The notes below the pieces were generated by a model, which was not told the origin of the DNA, made no database searches, and saw only the letters and a list, made by a program, of their open reading frames with translations. Positions 8,280 to 15,669 of a stretch of 64,000 bases of DNA are shown here, one piece after another; within the stretch, counting starts at the first letter, position 1; each line of letters starts with the position of its first letter. Origin of the DNA: Emticicia sp. 21SJ11W-3 (GTDB lineage Bacteria > Bacteroidota > Bacteroidia > Cytophagales > Spirosomataceae); the NCBI RefSeq assembly GCF_024138715.1, contig NZ_CP092074.1, positions 4,030,001 to 4,094,000 on the forward strand. The letters are read 5' to 3'. Position numbers and translations under genes: made by a program.

Positions 8280-9470
8280 ATGGAACAACAATCTGAATCT
8301 GAAAGTATCTTCTCTTTTCAATACTGGCTTTTGTGTATCAGTTCACTGGTCTTCTTTGCGAGCTTCAATATGCTTATTCCCGAGCTGCCCGATTACCTCT
8401 CAAAACTGGGTGGTGCAGAGTACAAAGGTCTTATCATTAGTCTTTTTACCTTAACTGCCGGGTTTTCAAGGCCTTTCAGCGGCCGGCTTACCGACCGCAT
8501 CGGCCGGGTACCTGTTATGGCCTTTGGCTCGCTGGTTTGTTTCGTATGCGGATTCTTTTATCCGTTAGTTACATCTGTTATGCCTTTTTTGTTTTTACGA
8601 TTAGCGCACGGGTTCTCTACCGGCTTTAAGCCAACAGGCACTGCTGCCTATATTGCAGATATTGTACCGGCATCAAGAAGAGGAGAAGCAATGGGAATGC
8701 ACGGGTTGATGAGTAGTTTCGGGATGGCCTTTGGCCCAGCACTTGGCAGCTGGATTGCCGATACCTTCTCTATGAATGTTTTGTTTTATGTATCGTCTAT
8801 GTTTGCGCTTATATCCATTGCTATTTTATACAACATGAAAGAAACCCTGCCTGTAAACCAGCAGGAAAAACTCAGTTTAAAAACATTGAAGATTACGCAG
8901 AGCGATATTTTTGATGAGATGGTGCTTCCGGCGGCTGTTGTTATATTTCTGACTTCTTTCAGCTTCGGAGCCATTGCCACGCTATCGCCCGACCTCAGTA
9001 AAAGTATCGGGCTGCACAATAAAGGGCTGTATTTTCTGGTATATACCCTGGCCTCTTTATTTATACGTTTTATGGCCGGTAGAATATCTGATAAAAACGG
9101 CCGTGTGCCAGTGCTGCGCTGGGGCTGTTTTGCGCTCATAATTGCCATGGGGTTCACGGCATTTGCCCATAATATTTATCTGTTTGTAATTGCGGCTGTT
9201 TTCTTTGGTATGGCACAGGGGGTGCTGTCTCCTATTTTGCAGGCATGGACAATCGACTTGTGCGATGAACACAACCGCGGACGCGCCCTTGCTACCATGT
9301 ATATATGTATGGAAGCCGGCATTGGTCTGGGCGCTTTTCTTTCTGCCGAGATTTACCAGAATCAGCTTTATCGTATGCCCTATGCTTTTCTTATCATGGG
9401 CGGGCTCGCCATTCTGGCTTTCGTATATTTGTTTACAGGCAAGGTACGCCGTATTAAGGAGGCATTTTAA
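8280..9470 (+). CDS. MFS transporter
   Basis: I set the start at the ATG at 8280 (MEQQSESESIF) because the upstream in-frame TTG and ATG lie inside the promoter. The 396-residue protein has about 12 membrane segments, motif A at residues 68-79 (GRLTDRIGRVPV), and a related motif in the second half (AGRISDKNGRVPVL). The pattern fits the drug/sugar efflux branch of the MFS. The substrate cannot be told. The stop overlaps by 4 bp the convergent Nudix gene; no other gene shares its transcript. Confidence 0.85.
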   Translation: MEQQSESESIFSFQYWLLCISSLVFFASFNMLIPELPDYLSKLGGAEYKGLIISLFTLTAGFSRPFSGRLTDRIGRVPVMAFGSLVCFVCGFFYPLVTSVMPFLFLRLAHGFSTGFKPTGTAAYIADIVPASRRGEAMGMHGLMSSFGMAFGPALGSWIADTFSMNVLFYVSSMFALISIAILYNMKETLPVNQQEKLSLKTLKITQSDIFDEMVLPAAVVIFLTSFSFGAIATLSPDLSKSIGLHNKGLYFLVYTLASLFIRFMAGRISDKNGRVPVLRWGCFALIIAMGFTAFAHNIYLFVIAAVFFGMAQGVLSPILQAWTIDLCDEHNRGRALATMYICMEAGIGLGAFLSAEIYQNQLYRMPYAFLIMGGLAILAFVYLFTGKVRRIKEAF

Positions 9471-9904
9471 AACCAGGCTTGTTCAAGCTTACCAACGTAT
9501 TTATCGGCAAGTTTGCCTGCCAAATGCGCTTGAAGGCTGATGCTGACGTTAGGATACAGATGCAGGGTGTCCAGGTCTGCAATATCAACCCACCTGATGT
9601 CAATGGCCGAGGTATGCTCGGGGTTCAATGCTGGTGTGCCTGCAGTAATTTTTCCCTCAAAAATAAAATGGATACATTGCTTCTGTTGCTCTGAGAAATG
9701 CACCTCTCCTACCATTAGCAGCTCGCCTATCTGTGCTTTAATGCCCAGCTCTTCTTCCAGCTCGCGCTCAAGTGCGGCGGTGAGCATTTCGCCATACTCA
9801 AGGTTACCACCCGGTAAATTAAATACGTCCTGTCCTCCATACTGGTAATGCATGGTTAATAACTTATCATCTTCTAGAATGACAACAGCCGGTCTGATTT
9901 TCAT
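9467..9904 (-). CDS. Nudix hydrolase
   Basis: The 145-residue single-domain protein has a complete Nudix box at residues 33-55: G-x5-E-x7-RELEEELGI, with the conserved Arg and Glu residues that bind the metal. These enzymes hydrolyse nucleoside diphosphates linked to another group (X) and often clean up oxidised or excess nucleotides. Nothing outside the box tells the substrate. It converges with the MFS gene and is followed on its strand by the 3' remnant of the split peptidase, so it was probably a neighbour of that gene before the insertion. Confidence 0.9.
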   Translation of the reverse strand: MKIRPAVVILEDDKLLTMHYQYGGQDVFNLPGGNLEYGEMLTAALERELEEELGIKAQIGELLMVGEVHFSEQQKQCIHFIFEGKITAGTPALNPEHTSAIDIRWVDIADLDTLHLYPNVSISLQAHLAGKLADKYVGKLEQAWF

Positions 9905-10025
9905 AGCTATTCAACTCAAAGTGGATTTTTCTACAATAATGAATTAGTGAAGGGTGAATTAGCGAATAACAGGTAATCAATTCACCATTCTTAATATCAT
10001 CATTACGAATCTAATAGGTTACTAT

Positions 10026-10169
10026 TTATTTCAATGCAGTGTCGTAAAACTTGTCTGCGTCTTTTTTTAGTTTTATTAACGATTCTTTATGGATATACAT
10101 CATGTGTCCGGCCTCAAAATACGTAAAATTTACATTTTTCTTTTGTTCGGGGCGTAGCATCATGTGGTT
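10026..10169 (-). pseudogene. Detached 3' end of the S10 peptidase gene
   Basis: Forty-seven codons and a stop read NHMMLRPEQKKNVNF, then the catalytic-His motif EAGHMMYIHK, and end in DKFYDTALK. This is the missing C terminus of the S10 carboxypeptidase whose front part ends at 12472. The fragment is in frame, has no damage and lies on the same strand, so the two pieces were one gene until a 2.3-kb insert separated them. It has no start codon context of its own and should not be made as a protein. Confidence 0.88.
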
Positions 10170-10196
10170 AGATGTTTATATATGAGCAAAAGGGTT

Positions 10197-10224
10197 AAAA
10201 GTAAAGCCCCAAAGGGTAGGGGCT
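10197..10224 (-). terminator. Probable terminator of the restriction-modification genes
   Basis: On the minus strand, the hairpin AGCCCC-taccctttg-GGGGCT is followed by TTTACTTTT. It lies inside the island between the methylase and the peptidase 3' fragment. The T tract is interrupted, so strength is uncertain. Confidence 0.5.
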
Positions 10225-10277
10225 GGTAAAAAAATCTTACACTTAAAATATTTTATCAAGTTGTTAAAATGGGTTGC

Positions 10278-10358
10278 TTATTTTTCGGTTTCTAAGATTA
10301 AACTGCCTTTTCCTTATCCCTCGGTACTGACACGATAGTATGCAATAGCTTTTTTTCT
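10278..10358 (-). pseudogene. Serine-recombinase N-terminal remnant
   Basis: In the methylase frame the codons read KKAIAYYRVSTEG, the start of a serine recombinase with the catalytic Ser of the Y-x-R-V-S motif. A TAA follows where the family has a Gln codon. Beyond it the same frame continues GKGSLILETEK and stops, which still resembles the family sequence QGKSGLxLEAQ. So about 26 codons of a recombinase remain, with a nonsense change and loss of everything downstream. The front is fused to the methylase. It may be the relic of the enzyme that moved the island. Confidence 0.65.
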
Positions 10359-11351
10359 ATCTTTTTGTGATATATTTTGTATTCGTTTATTTTTAATTAA
10401 TATCCTAAAATATGGGCATTTCCCATCTATTGATAAGTCTTTGTCATCGTTTCCTTTTCTGAATTTAATTAGCTCAAATTGGTCAGGATTAAATTTATGT
10501 AAAAATGTAATAGGTACCCCTATATGCCCATCATAGTCCAATGGTATGACTTCTGTTTTATCAACGTTTATACCTTCATAGTTGTCATATTTTGGATATT
10601 TATCTTCATTTCCAAAGTATTTTTTTGTTAGTTGAATGTCTTCGTGTCGCTTAAAGTTGTCCAAGTTGGTTAGCCATAAGCAATTATTTGGTGATACTAT
10701 TCTGTTTCCAAGATTATCTATTCTTGCTTCTGTGCCATAAAGTTCGTAGTGGTCAGGCACAATAAAGCCTGAAATACCTCTGCCAAGATTTATCCCTAAC
10801 CAAGCTTTATTATCTTTGATAAGCTTAAAAATTTCTTTGTATGTAATTGCGTTTATATTGCCAATTATTAAAAATTTCTTATCATACTTTACCAATTGTG
10901 CTACATATTCTCTGAATAACGAGAATGGGGGGTTTGTAACAACAATATCTGATTGCTTTAATAGTTTAATGCTTTCAGGACTGCGGAAATCGCCATCACC
11001 TTTAAAGTGAACAATATCATTAGAATTTGGCTTGTCCGTTTCTCCCTCTTTACCAGTATATTCAAAGAAAAAACCATTTTCAGTTTCTTCTGTATTAAAT
11101 AAATCATTCTTTTTTTCTTGATAGCAAGCAGCAATCAATTTTTTTAGTCCTAATTCTTTGAAATTGGATGAAAAATATTTAAAAAAGTTACTGATACGAG
11201 CATCATCACAATTACAAAAAACTACCTTGTCTTTAAAATGGTTTTTATAATATTTTAATTCACTTTCTATATCGGAAAGCTGTGTATAGAATTCATCGCT
11301 TTTCGATTTCTTAGCTTTTTGCAATAATTTATTATTTGCGTTTCTTGCCAT
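10314..11351 (-). CDS. EcoRI-type adenine-N6 DNA methyltransferase
   Basis: The 345-residue protein follows M.EcoRI from its first residues (MARNANNKLLQKAKKSKSDEF) to the end (CPYFRILIKNKR). The catalytic motif IV NPPF is at residues 140-143, and HYELYGTEARID and ITFLHKFNPDQFEL are typical of this family. It should methylate the second A of GAATTC and so protect host DNA from the nuclease next to it. The gene starts 9 bp after the endonuclease stop, the same order as in the E. coli system. It is about 19 residues longer than M.EcoRI because the end runs into a recombinase remnant (AIAYYRVSTEG). Confidence 0.93.
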   Translation of the reverse strand: MARNANNKLLQKAKKSKSDEFYTQLSDIESELKYYKNHFKDKVVFCNCDDARISNFFKYFSSNFKELGLKKLIAACYQEKKNDLFNTEETENGFFFEYTGKEGETDKPNSNDIVHFKGDGDFRSPESIKLLKQSDIVVTNPPFSLFREYVAQLVKYDKKFLIIGNINAITYKEIFKLIKDNKAWLGINLGRGISGFIVPDHYELYGTEARIDNLGNRIVSPNNCLWLTNLDNFKRHEDIQLTKKYFGNEDKYPKYDNYEGINVDKTEVIPLDYDGHIGVPITFLHKFNPDQFELIKFRKGNDDKDLSIDGKCPYFRILIKNKRIQNISQKDRKKAIAYYRVSTEG

Positions 11352-11360
11352 AATTGCTCT

Positions 11361-12197
11361 TTATTTACTTTTAGTAATCTGATTGAACAAATCACTTCCT
11401 AACACTTTAAGGGAGGTTTTTGCAATTTCAAACATAATTTCAAACATTTCTGTTCTGTCCCACCTTTCTCCTTTCCCTTGTGTGTAGATAGACGCTGCTT
11501 GAAGCATAATCGTCTTGTCTTTATGCTGAACAAATTTATTTTCACACAAATTGGTGTTAATGGGCATTCCAAAATTTGCTGAGGTCAGTCTATCTAATCT
11601 ATTTAACATCCCTGAGTTATATTCAAGCGTTACAATCCTACCATCATGTCCTATAATCGAAATTGTTTCTGTCAAAAAGTTTGAACCTTCTAAAAATAGT
11701 ACATAAGGAAAATGGGATTCAGAAAGCATATAGTTAGCAATTTCTGATATGTTTTTATGTGACCTTTCTATCGCATTTCCCGCAGCCATTAAGTCTTGAT
11801 TATTAGCCGTACCGACTAAAATTCCCTTTCTAATGTTTTCTATGTCTTTTCCTTGATGTTTAGCTTCTGTCACCAAAACTATTCTCCATTCATCGTTATC
11901 ATCTTTTACTTTGATTATTCCGCCATCAGGAATAATTCTTGAATTTGGAACAAAAAGCGTTTGACCTAATTCTGGGTCAATTTTCTTTAACGCTGCATTT
12001 ATTTCTTCTTTTCGTATGTATTTTTTATATTGAAACGTCAACTGAGGATAATCCATTTCAAGTTTTTCAATAACAAGTTTTGATATTTGTCCAACAGTTA
12101 AATCGTGTGACTTTGCCCCATCCCCGAAGATGCTTACAACGCCTTGCGATTTTTTATGCTGGGTTGTCAACCTTGTTGATTGGTTCTTTTCAGCCAT
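11361..12197 (-). CDS. EcoRI-type type II restriction endonuclease
   Basis: Starting at the ATG at 12197 (MAEKNQSTRLTTQHK; an upstream in-frame ATG at 12236 would add 13 residues) gives 278 residues, one more than EcoRI. With this start the catalytic residues D91, E111 and K113 (PDGG...EAK) and the recognition residues N141, E144, R145 (NAIER), R200 and R203 (NRLDR) all fall at the same numbers as in EcoRI. This strongly predicts cleavage of GAATTC as a homodimer. The methylase gene follows directly. The pair is A+T-rich compared with its neighbours, a sign of transfer. Confidence 0.95.
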   Translation of the reverse strand: MAEKNQSTRLTTQHKKSQGVVSIFGDGAKSHDLTVGQISKLVIEKLEMDYPQLTFQYKKYIRKEEINAALKKIDPELGQTLFVPNSRIIPDGGIIKVKDDNDEWRIVLVTEAKHQGKDIENIRKGILVGTANNQDLMAAGNAIERSHKNISEIANYMLSESHFPYVLFLEGSNFLTETISIIGHDGRIVTLEYNSGMLNRLDRLTSANFGMPINTNLCENKFVQHKDKTIMLQAASIYTQGKGERWDRTEMFEIMFEIAKTSLKVLGSDLFNQITKSK

Positions 12198-12267
12198 AAA
12201 ATTATTTTCTATTTGGTTAAGATCTTGAAATTTCAATTTTGAACCGTGTTTTAGCTTCTTGTTTCAG

Positions 12268-12336
12268 GGTTACGGTGTGTGATGTATGACCACTTGTAAA
12301 ACTTTTTAGCCTGCTTAACAAGTACACACTGTAACC
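12268..12336. repeat. Nested imperfect inverted repeat inside the island
   Basis: Outer arms GGTTACGGTGTGT (12268-12280) and ACACACTGTAACC (12324-12336) match at 12 of 13 positions. Inner arms ACTTGT (12292-12297) and ACAAGT (12318-12323) match fully. The left spacer is 11 nt and the right spacer is absent. It lies upstream of the endonuclease start near one end of the island. It could be a recombination site or a regulatory RNA fold. Confidence 0.6.
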
Positions 12337-12471
12337 AATGCTATTATCGCCCCAGACCTCAATTTTGGGGTCTGTTGTGCTATGGCTGCAACTTAGTTAG
12401 TAATATAAAACTGCAAAATACGGCAATTTTTTAAGATTTGCATTGCCAATAGATAATATGGTATTCAACCT

Positions 12472-13845
12472 TTAAATTAAAGTATATTCAGCAGCAAAAT
12501 AGGGCGTGGCCAGATCATAATACCCGGCGGCTACCCATACCTTCAGGTAAGGATTCTTGGCCATAGCCTGGCGTAGCGTTTCACTTACGTTCAGATATTT
12601 GTTCTGCACGTTGTTGTAGTTCCAGGGTTGAACACGGCCCGTCAGAATCAGGTAGGGCAAATCGTTTTCGTATTTCAGTTCCTGCCGTAAATACTGATTT
12701 ATGGTACCCGAATAAGGGCCAGAAATTGTTGCATCAAGGCTGGGGTCAAACTCATATCTTTCTCCGGCGTTATCATAATCAATTCCGGTAAAGCGGCCGT
12801 CCAGTCGCCCGGCTGTTTTACCTTCGTCACGCAGCAACTCTTTTACAAAACGAAAGATTTCAATCCTGTTATTGGCATTTTTTATAAATTCTTTAGATAA
12901 CCCCGTAAACCTGCTCAGTTTTTCAGTTACCATATTTTTTTCGGCATCACTGGCTAAATCGCCCTTCATTAATACAGTTGCGTAATCGTTAAGCACAAAC
13001 TTCTCAACCTCGCGTAAGGTCTTCTGTAAGTCGGCCTGATACTCCGGTGCTATCTTCTTATGATACCATGCCATGGCGGTGTAAGTTGGTAAGAAAAGCT
13101 CGAACGGCAAATCGTTTCCCTTATCAAAAAGTGCAGTCTGAAAATTGAGGATGGACGATATCAAAGCTACGCCGTTAATATACATATTGTATTTGTCTTG
13201 CAGATACCCCGATAGACCGGCTGCACGAGTAGTGCCGTAGCTCTCGCCGGCCAGAAACTTGGGCGATACCCAGCGGCCATATTTAGTAGCATGCAGCCGG
13301 ATAAACTCCCCTACCGATTCTATGTCTTCTACATAACCCAGAAACTGGCGTTCGCTTTCGCCCTGAGCGGCGCGGCTATAGCCTGTGTTTACAGGGTCAA
13401 TAAACACCAGGTCTGTTTTATCTAACCAGCTGTACTCATTATTAACATACGAATATGGCGGAGCCAGAGACTCTCCTTTGTCGCTCATGGGTATTCTTTT
13501 AGGGCCAATGCAGCCCATGTGCAACCAAACCGAAGCTGAACCGGGGCCTCCGTTAAAAGTATAAGTAACCGGGCGTTTAGACAAGTCCGTTACCCCATCT
13601 TTAGTATAAGCAACAAAGAACACATTAGCTTTTGGCTTTCCGTTTTCATCTTTTACAACCATGTAGCCGGTGCGCGTAGTATAATTAATGGTTTGCCCGC
13701 CAATAACTACCTGGCCTTTGGTTTCAACCGGTGGTGGCACAACCTGAGCAGTAGCCGGCTTTTCATCAGCTTTTTTCTCCGGTGTCTGGCCCAGGGCGGC
13801 CAGGCCAAGCCCTACTAATAGAATAGTATATCTTAGTTTGTTCAT
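12472..13845 (-). pseudogene. S10 serine carboxypeptidase, truncated by insertion
   Basis: The 457-residue piece has a signal peptide (to about AALGQ), the oxyanion motif NGGPGSAS at 98-105, the nucleophile motif GESYGT with Ser 202, and the catalytic Asp in GYYDLATP (Asp 444). It then runs into the insert after AAEYTL and stops one codon later. The catalytic His (EAGHMMYIH) lies on the detached piece at 10026-10169. A protein can still be translated, but it lacks the triad His and should be inactive. Intact members release C-terminal residues from peptides in the periplasm or outside the cell. Confidence 0.88.
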
Positions 13846-13954
13846 GTATGTCAGGGTAATTGTCTGAAAGCAAAAATATAAAAATTACTAAATCAGGCTA
13901 AAAAGTAGATACAAAAAAGAAAACAATTGCCATCTGGTAACAAATCAAAGCCAC

Positions 13955-14866
13955 TTAAAGCCTGAAACCTCTCAGAAAGTCTTCTACGTTCATTCTTTTT
14001 TTACCTTCCATTTGTAGTTCTTTAATACGCAACAGTTTATCGGCACATTTAAAAGCCAGAAAAGTCTTGTTATCGGTCTGCATACCTCCGGCCTCCAAAT
14101 CAGGCGCGTCGGTATCTGTCATTTCAGAAAGATATACCTTGCAGGTTTTGCCCGCGAGGGTTGTCCATGCCCCCGGATACGGCGATAACCCACGAATAAA
14201 ATTCTGTACTTTCTCTGCTGGCTGGCTCCAGTTAATCTCACAGGTTTCTTTAAATATTTTGGGTGCGGGGCGTAGTTCATCATCTGAATGCTGCGGCAAT
14301 TGCGGATAATCTCCAATCTCAATTGCTTTAACTGTTTTTAAAACCAGGTCGGCGCCTCGTTCCATCAGCCTGTCATGAACTGTTCCGGCGTTATCGTGCG
14401 GATAAATCGGTTCCTTGTCTACAAAAATAATATTGCCCGTGTCAATTTCCTGTTTTATAAAGAAAGTGGTTACACCTGTTACGGTATCGCCGTTAATAAC
14501 CGCCCAGTTAATAGGCGCAGCGCCTCTGTACTGCGGCAGTATAGAACCATGCAGATTAAAAGTACCCTTGGGTGGCATATTCCAAACCACTTCTGGCAGC
14601 ATTCTGAAAGCCACCACCACCTGCAAATCTGCATTGAAACTTTTTAGCTGCTCCAGAAACTCAGGATTCTTGAGCTTTTCAGGTTGCAAAACAGGTATAT
14701 TCTGAGACACCGCATATTTTTTCACAGGTGTTTCGTTCATTTGCAGGCCCCTGCCCGACGGCTTGTCGGGGGCTGTTACCACCGCTACTACTTCGCATCC
14801 GTTCTCTACCAGCTTCCTTAAACTCGCCACTGCAAAATCTGGCGTACCCATAAAAACTATTCTCAT
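13955..14866 (-). CDS. fmt: Methionyl-tRNA formyltransferase
   Basis: The 303-residue protein transfers a formyl group from 10-formyl-tetrahydrofolate to Met-tRNA, making the initiator tRNA. It begins with the Rossmann-like MRIVFMGTPDFAVASL. The folate-binding core NLHGSILPQYRGAAPINW is at about 107-124, with catalytic Asn, His and the SxLPxxRG loop, followed by the DTGNI segment with the catalytic Asp. The C-terminal OB-fold domain recognises the tRNA. Length is close to the family norm (about 310). It is divergent from greA, and folA at 31 kb belongs to the same folate pool. Confidence 0.97.
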   Translation of the reverse strand: MRIVFMGTPDFAVASLRKLVENGCEVVAVVTAPDKPSGRGLQMNETPVKKYAVSQNIPVLQPEKLKNPEFLEQLKSFNADLQVVVAFRMLPEVVWNMPPKGTFNLHGSILPQYRGAAPINWAVINGDTVTGVTTFFIKQEIDTGNIIFVDKEPIYPHDNAGTVHDRLMERGADLVLKTVKAIEIGDYPQLPQHSDDELRPAPKIFKETCEINWSQPAEKVQNFIRGLSPYPGAWTTLAGKTCKVYLSEMTDTDAPDLEAGGMQTDNKTFLAFKCADKLLRIKELQMEGKKRMNVEDFLRGFRL

Positions 14867-14938
14867 ATTTTATCTGTTGTATAGTTACATGGTATCAAAT
14901 ATGTAGTATCAAAAATACATCAATTAAAAAAATCTTTG

Positions 14939-14946
14939 TACCTTTG
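14939..14946 (+). promoter_or_regulatory. Possible -7 element of greA
   Basis: TACCTTTG matches the Bacteroidota -7 consensus TAnnTTTG, but no TTTG is seen at the expected upstream distance. A start near 14952 would give a greA leader of about 165 nt containing a small open reading frame and two terminator-like hairpins. Confidence 0.4.
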
Positions 14947-14963
14947 TTATCTAAATTACACAA

Positions 14964-15014
14964 ATGAACCAAAGTCGAGCAAATAAAGTATTTTTTCGAG
15001 TAAAATTCAGGTAG
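14964..15014 (+). CDS. Possible 16-codon leader peptide of greA
   Basis: ATG at 14964 opens a frame reading MNQSRANKVFFRVKFR and stops at 15012. It begins about 12 nt after the predicted transcript start and ends just before the two hairpins in the greA leader. The peptide is short, very basic (five Arg/Lys) and matches nothing I know. Without conservation data it may be chance; its position between promoter and terminator-like hairpins is the only support. Confidence 0.25.
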   Translation: MNQSRANKVFFRVKFR

Positions 15015-15044
15015 TTTCTTTGATAAAATTCAAAAATTTATCAG

Positions 15045-15074
15045 GAACGGTCGAATTTTCGCCGTTCTTTTTTT
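15045..15074 (+). terminator. Terminator-like hairpin in the greA leader
   Basis: GAACGG (15045-15050) and CCGTTC (15062-15067) form a stem, followed directly by seven T residues. It is upstream of the greA start with no gene before it on this strand, so it could act as an attenuator. Confidence 0.6.
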
Positions 15075-15078
15075 GTCC

Positions 15079-15102
15079 ACCCCTCAGAACAAAGGGGTTT
15101 TT
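15079..15102 (+). terminator. Second terminator-like hairpin in the greA leader
   Basis: ACCCCT (15079-15084) and AGGGGT (15093-15098) form a stem followed by TTTTAAATTT, ending 16 nt before the greA ATG at 15118. It may also hide the ribosome entry region. It is weaker than the first hairpin. Confidence 0.45.
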
Positions 15103-15117
15103 AAATTTATAAGCGAT

Positions 15118-15594
15118 ATGTCAAAATTCCAGTATTACACAGAAGAAGGGTACAATAACCTTAAAAATAAACTTCAGGAACTTAAAACCAAAGGCAGAGC
15201 GGATATTGCACGCCAGATTGCCGAGGCTCGTGATAAAGGCGACTTATCTGAAAATGCGGAGTATGATGCCGCAAAAGACGCTCAGGGCCTGATGGAGATG
15301 GAGATTTCGAAGCTGGAAGAATTGATGGCCAATGCACGTATCCTTGATGAGTCAACTATCGACACCTCTAAAGTTTCGTTGTTGTCTAAAGTAAAAATAA
15401 AAAATAAGAAAAATGGCGCTTTGATGACCTACACGCTGGTGTCGGAAGAAGAAGCAGATTTGAAACAAGGTAAGATTTCAGTAAACTCACCTTTCGGAAA
15501 AGGTTTGTTCGGTAAAAAAGTAGGTGAAATGGCGCAGATTCAGGCGCCTGCCGGATTGGTTGAGGTTGAAGTACTGGAAATCAGCAGACAATAG
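15118..15594 (+). CDS. greA: Transcription elongation factor GreA
   Basis: The start is the ATG at 15118 (MSKFQYYTEEGYNNLKNKL), giving 158 residues as in E. coli GreA; upstream in-frame codons lie in the leader. The N-terminal coiled coil carries the acidic tip GDLSENAEYDAAKDAQ at about residues 40-55, which enters the RNA polymerase secondary channel and stimulates transcript cleavage in backtracked complexes. The C-terminal FKBP-like domain ends with VEVLEI. Two terminator-like hairpins in the leader suggest that its expression is set by attenuation. Confidence 0.96.
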   Translation: MSKFQYYTEEGYNNLKNKLQELKTKGRADIARQIAEARDKGDLSENAEYDAAKDAQGLMEMEISKLEELMANARILDESTIDTSKVSLLSKVKIKNKKNGALMTYTLVSEEEADLKQGKISVNSPFGKGLFGKKVGEMAQIQAPAGLVEVEVLEISRQ

Positions 15595-15624
15595 AACAAA
15601 AATCTTTACTTTATAGCTTACTAG

Positions 15625-15660
15625 TGAAAGGCCATTCTTATAGATGGCCTTCGCTATTTT
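15625..15660. terminator. Probable two-way terminator between greA and an MFS gene
   Basis: The hairpin GAAAGGCCAT-tcttatag-ATGGCCTTC is followed on + by CGCTATTTT. It sits between two convergent genes. The T tracts are short, so activity is moderate at best. Confidence 0.5.
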
Positions 15661-15669
15661 AAGGCATCA

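Larger units (their letters stand above)
10170..12477. mobile_element. EcoRI-type restriction-modification island inserted in a peptidase gene
   Basis: The limits are set by the two halves of the interrupted S10 gene: codon ACT/TTA at 12483-12478 on one side and AAC at 10169 on the other. The insert is about 2.3 kb and visibly richer in A+T than its flanks. It carries an EcoRI-like endonuclease, its methylase, a serine-recombinase remnant, a terminator and a large imperfect palindrome. No clear target-site duplication or terminal inverted repeat is visible, which argues against a DDE transposon and fits a serine-recombinase origin. The exact ends are uncertain by a few bases. Confidence 0.8.

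Noticed and set aside
12268-12336. Integron attC site
   Set aside because: The nested arms look similar, but an attC should start with RYYYAAC and end with GTTRRRY. Here the outer ends are the reverse (GGTTAC ... GTAACC), and there is no integrase.
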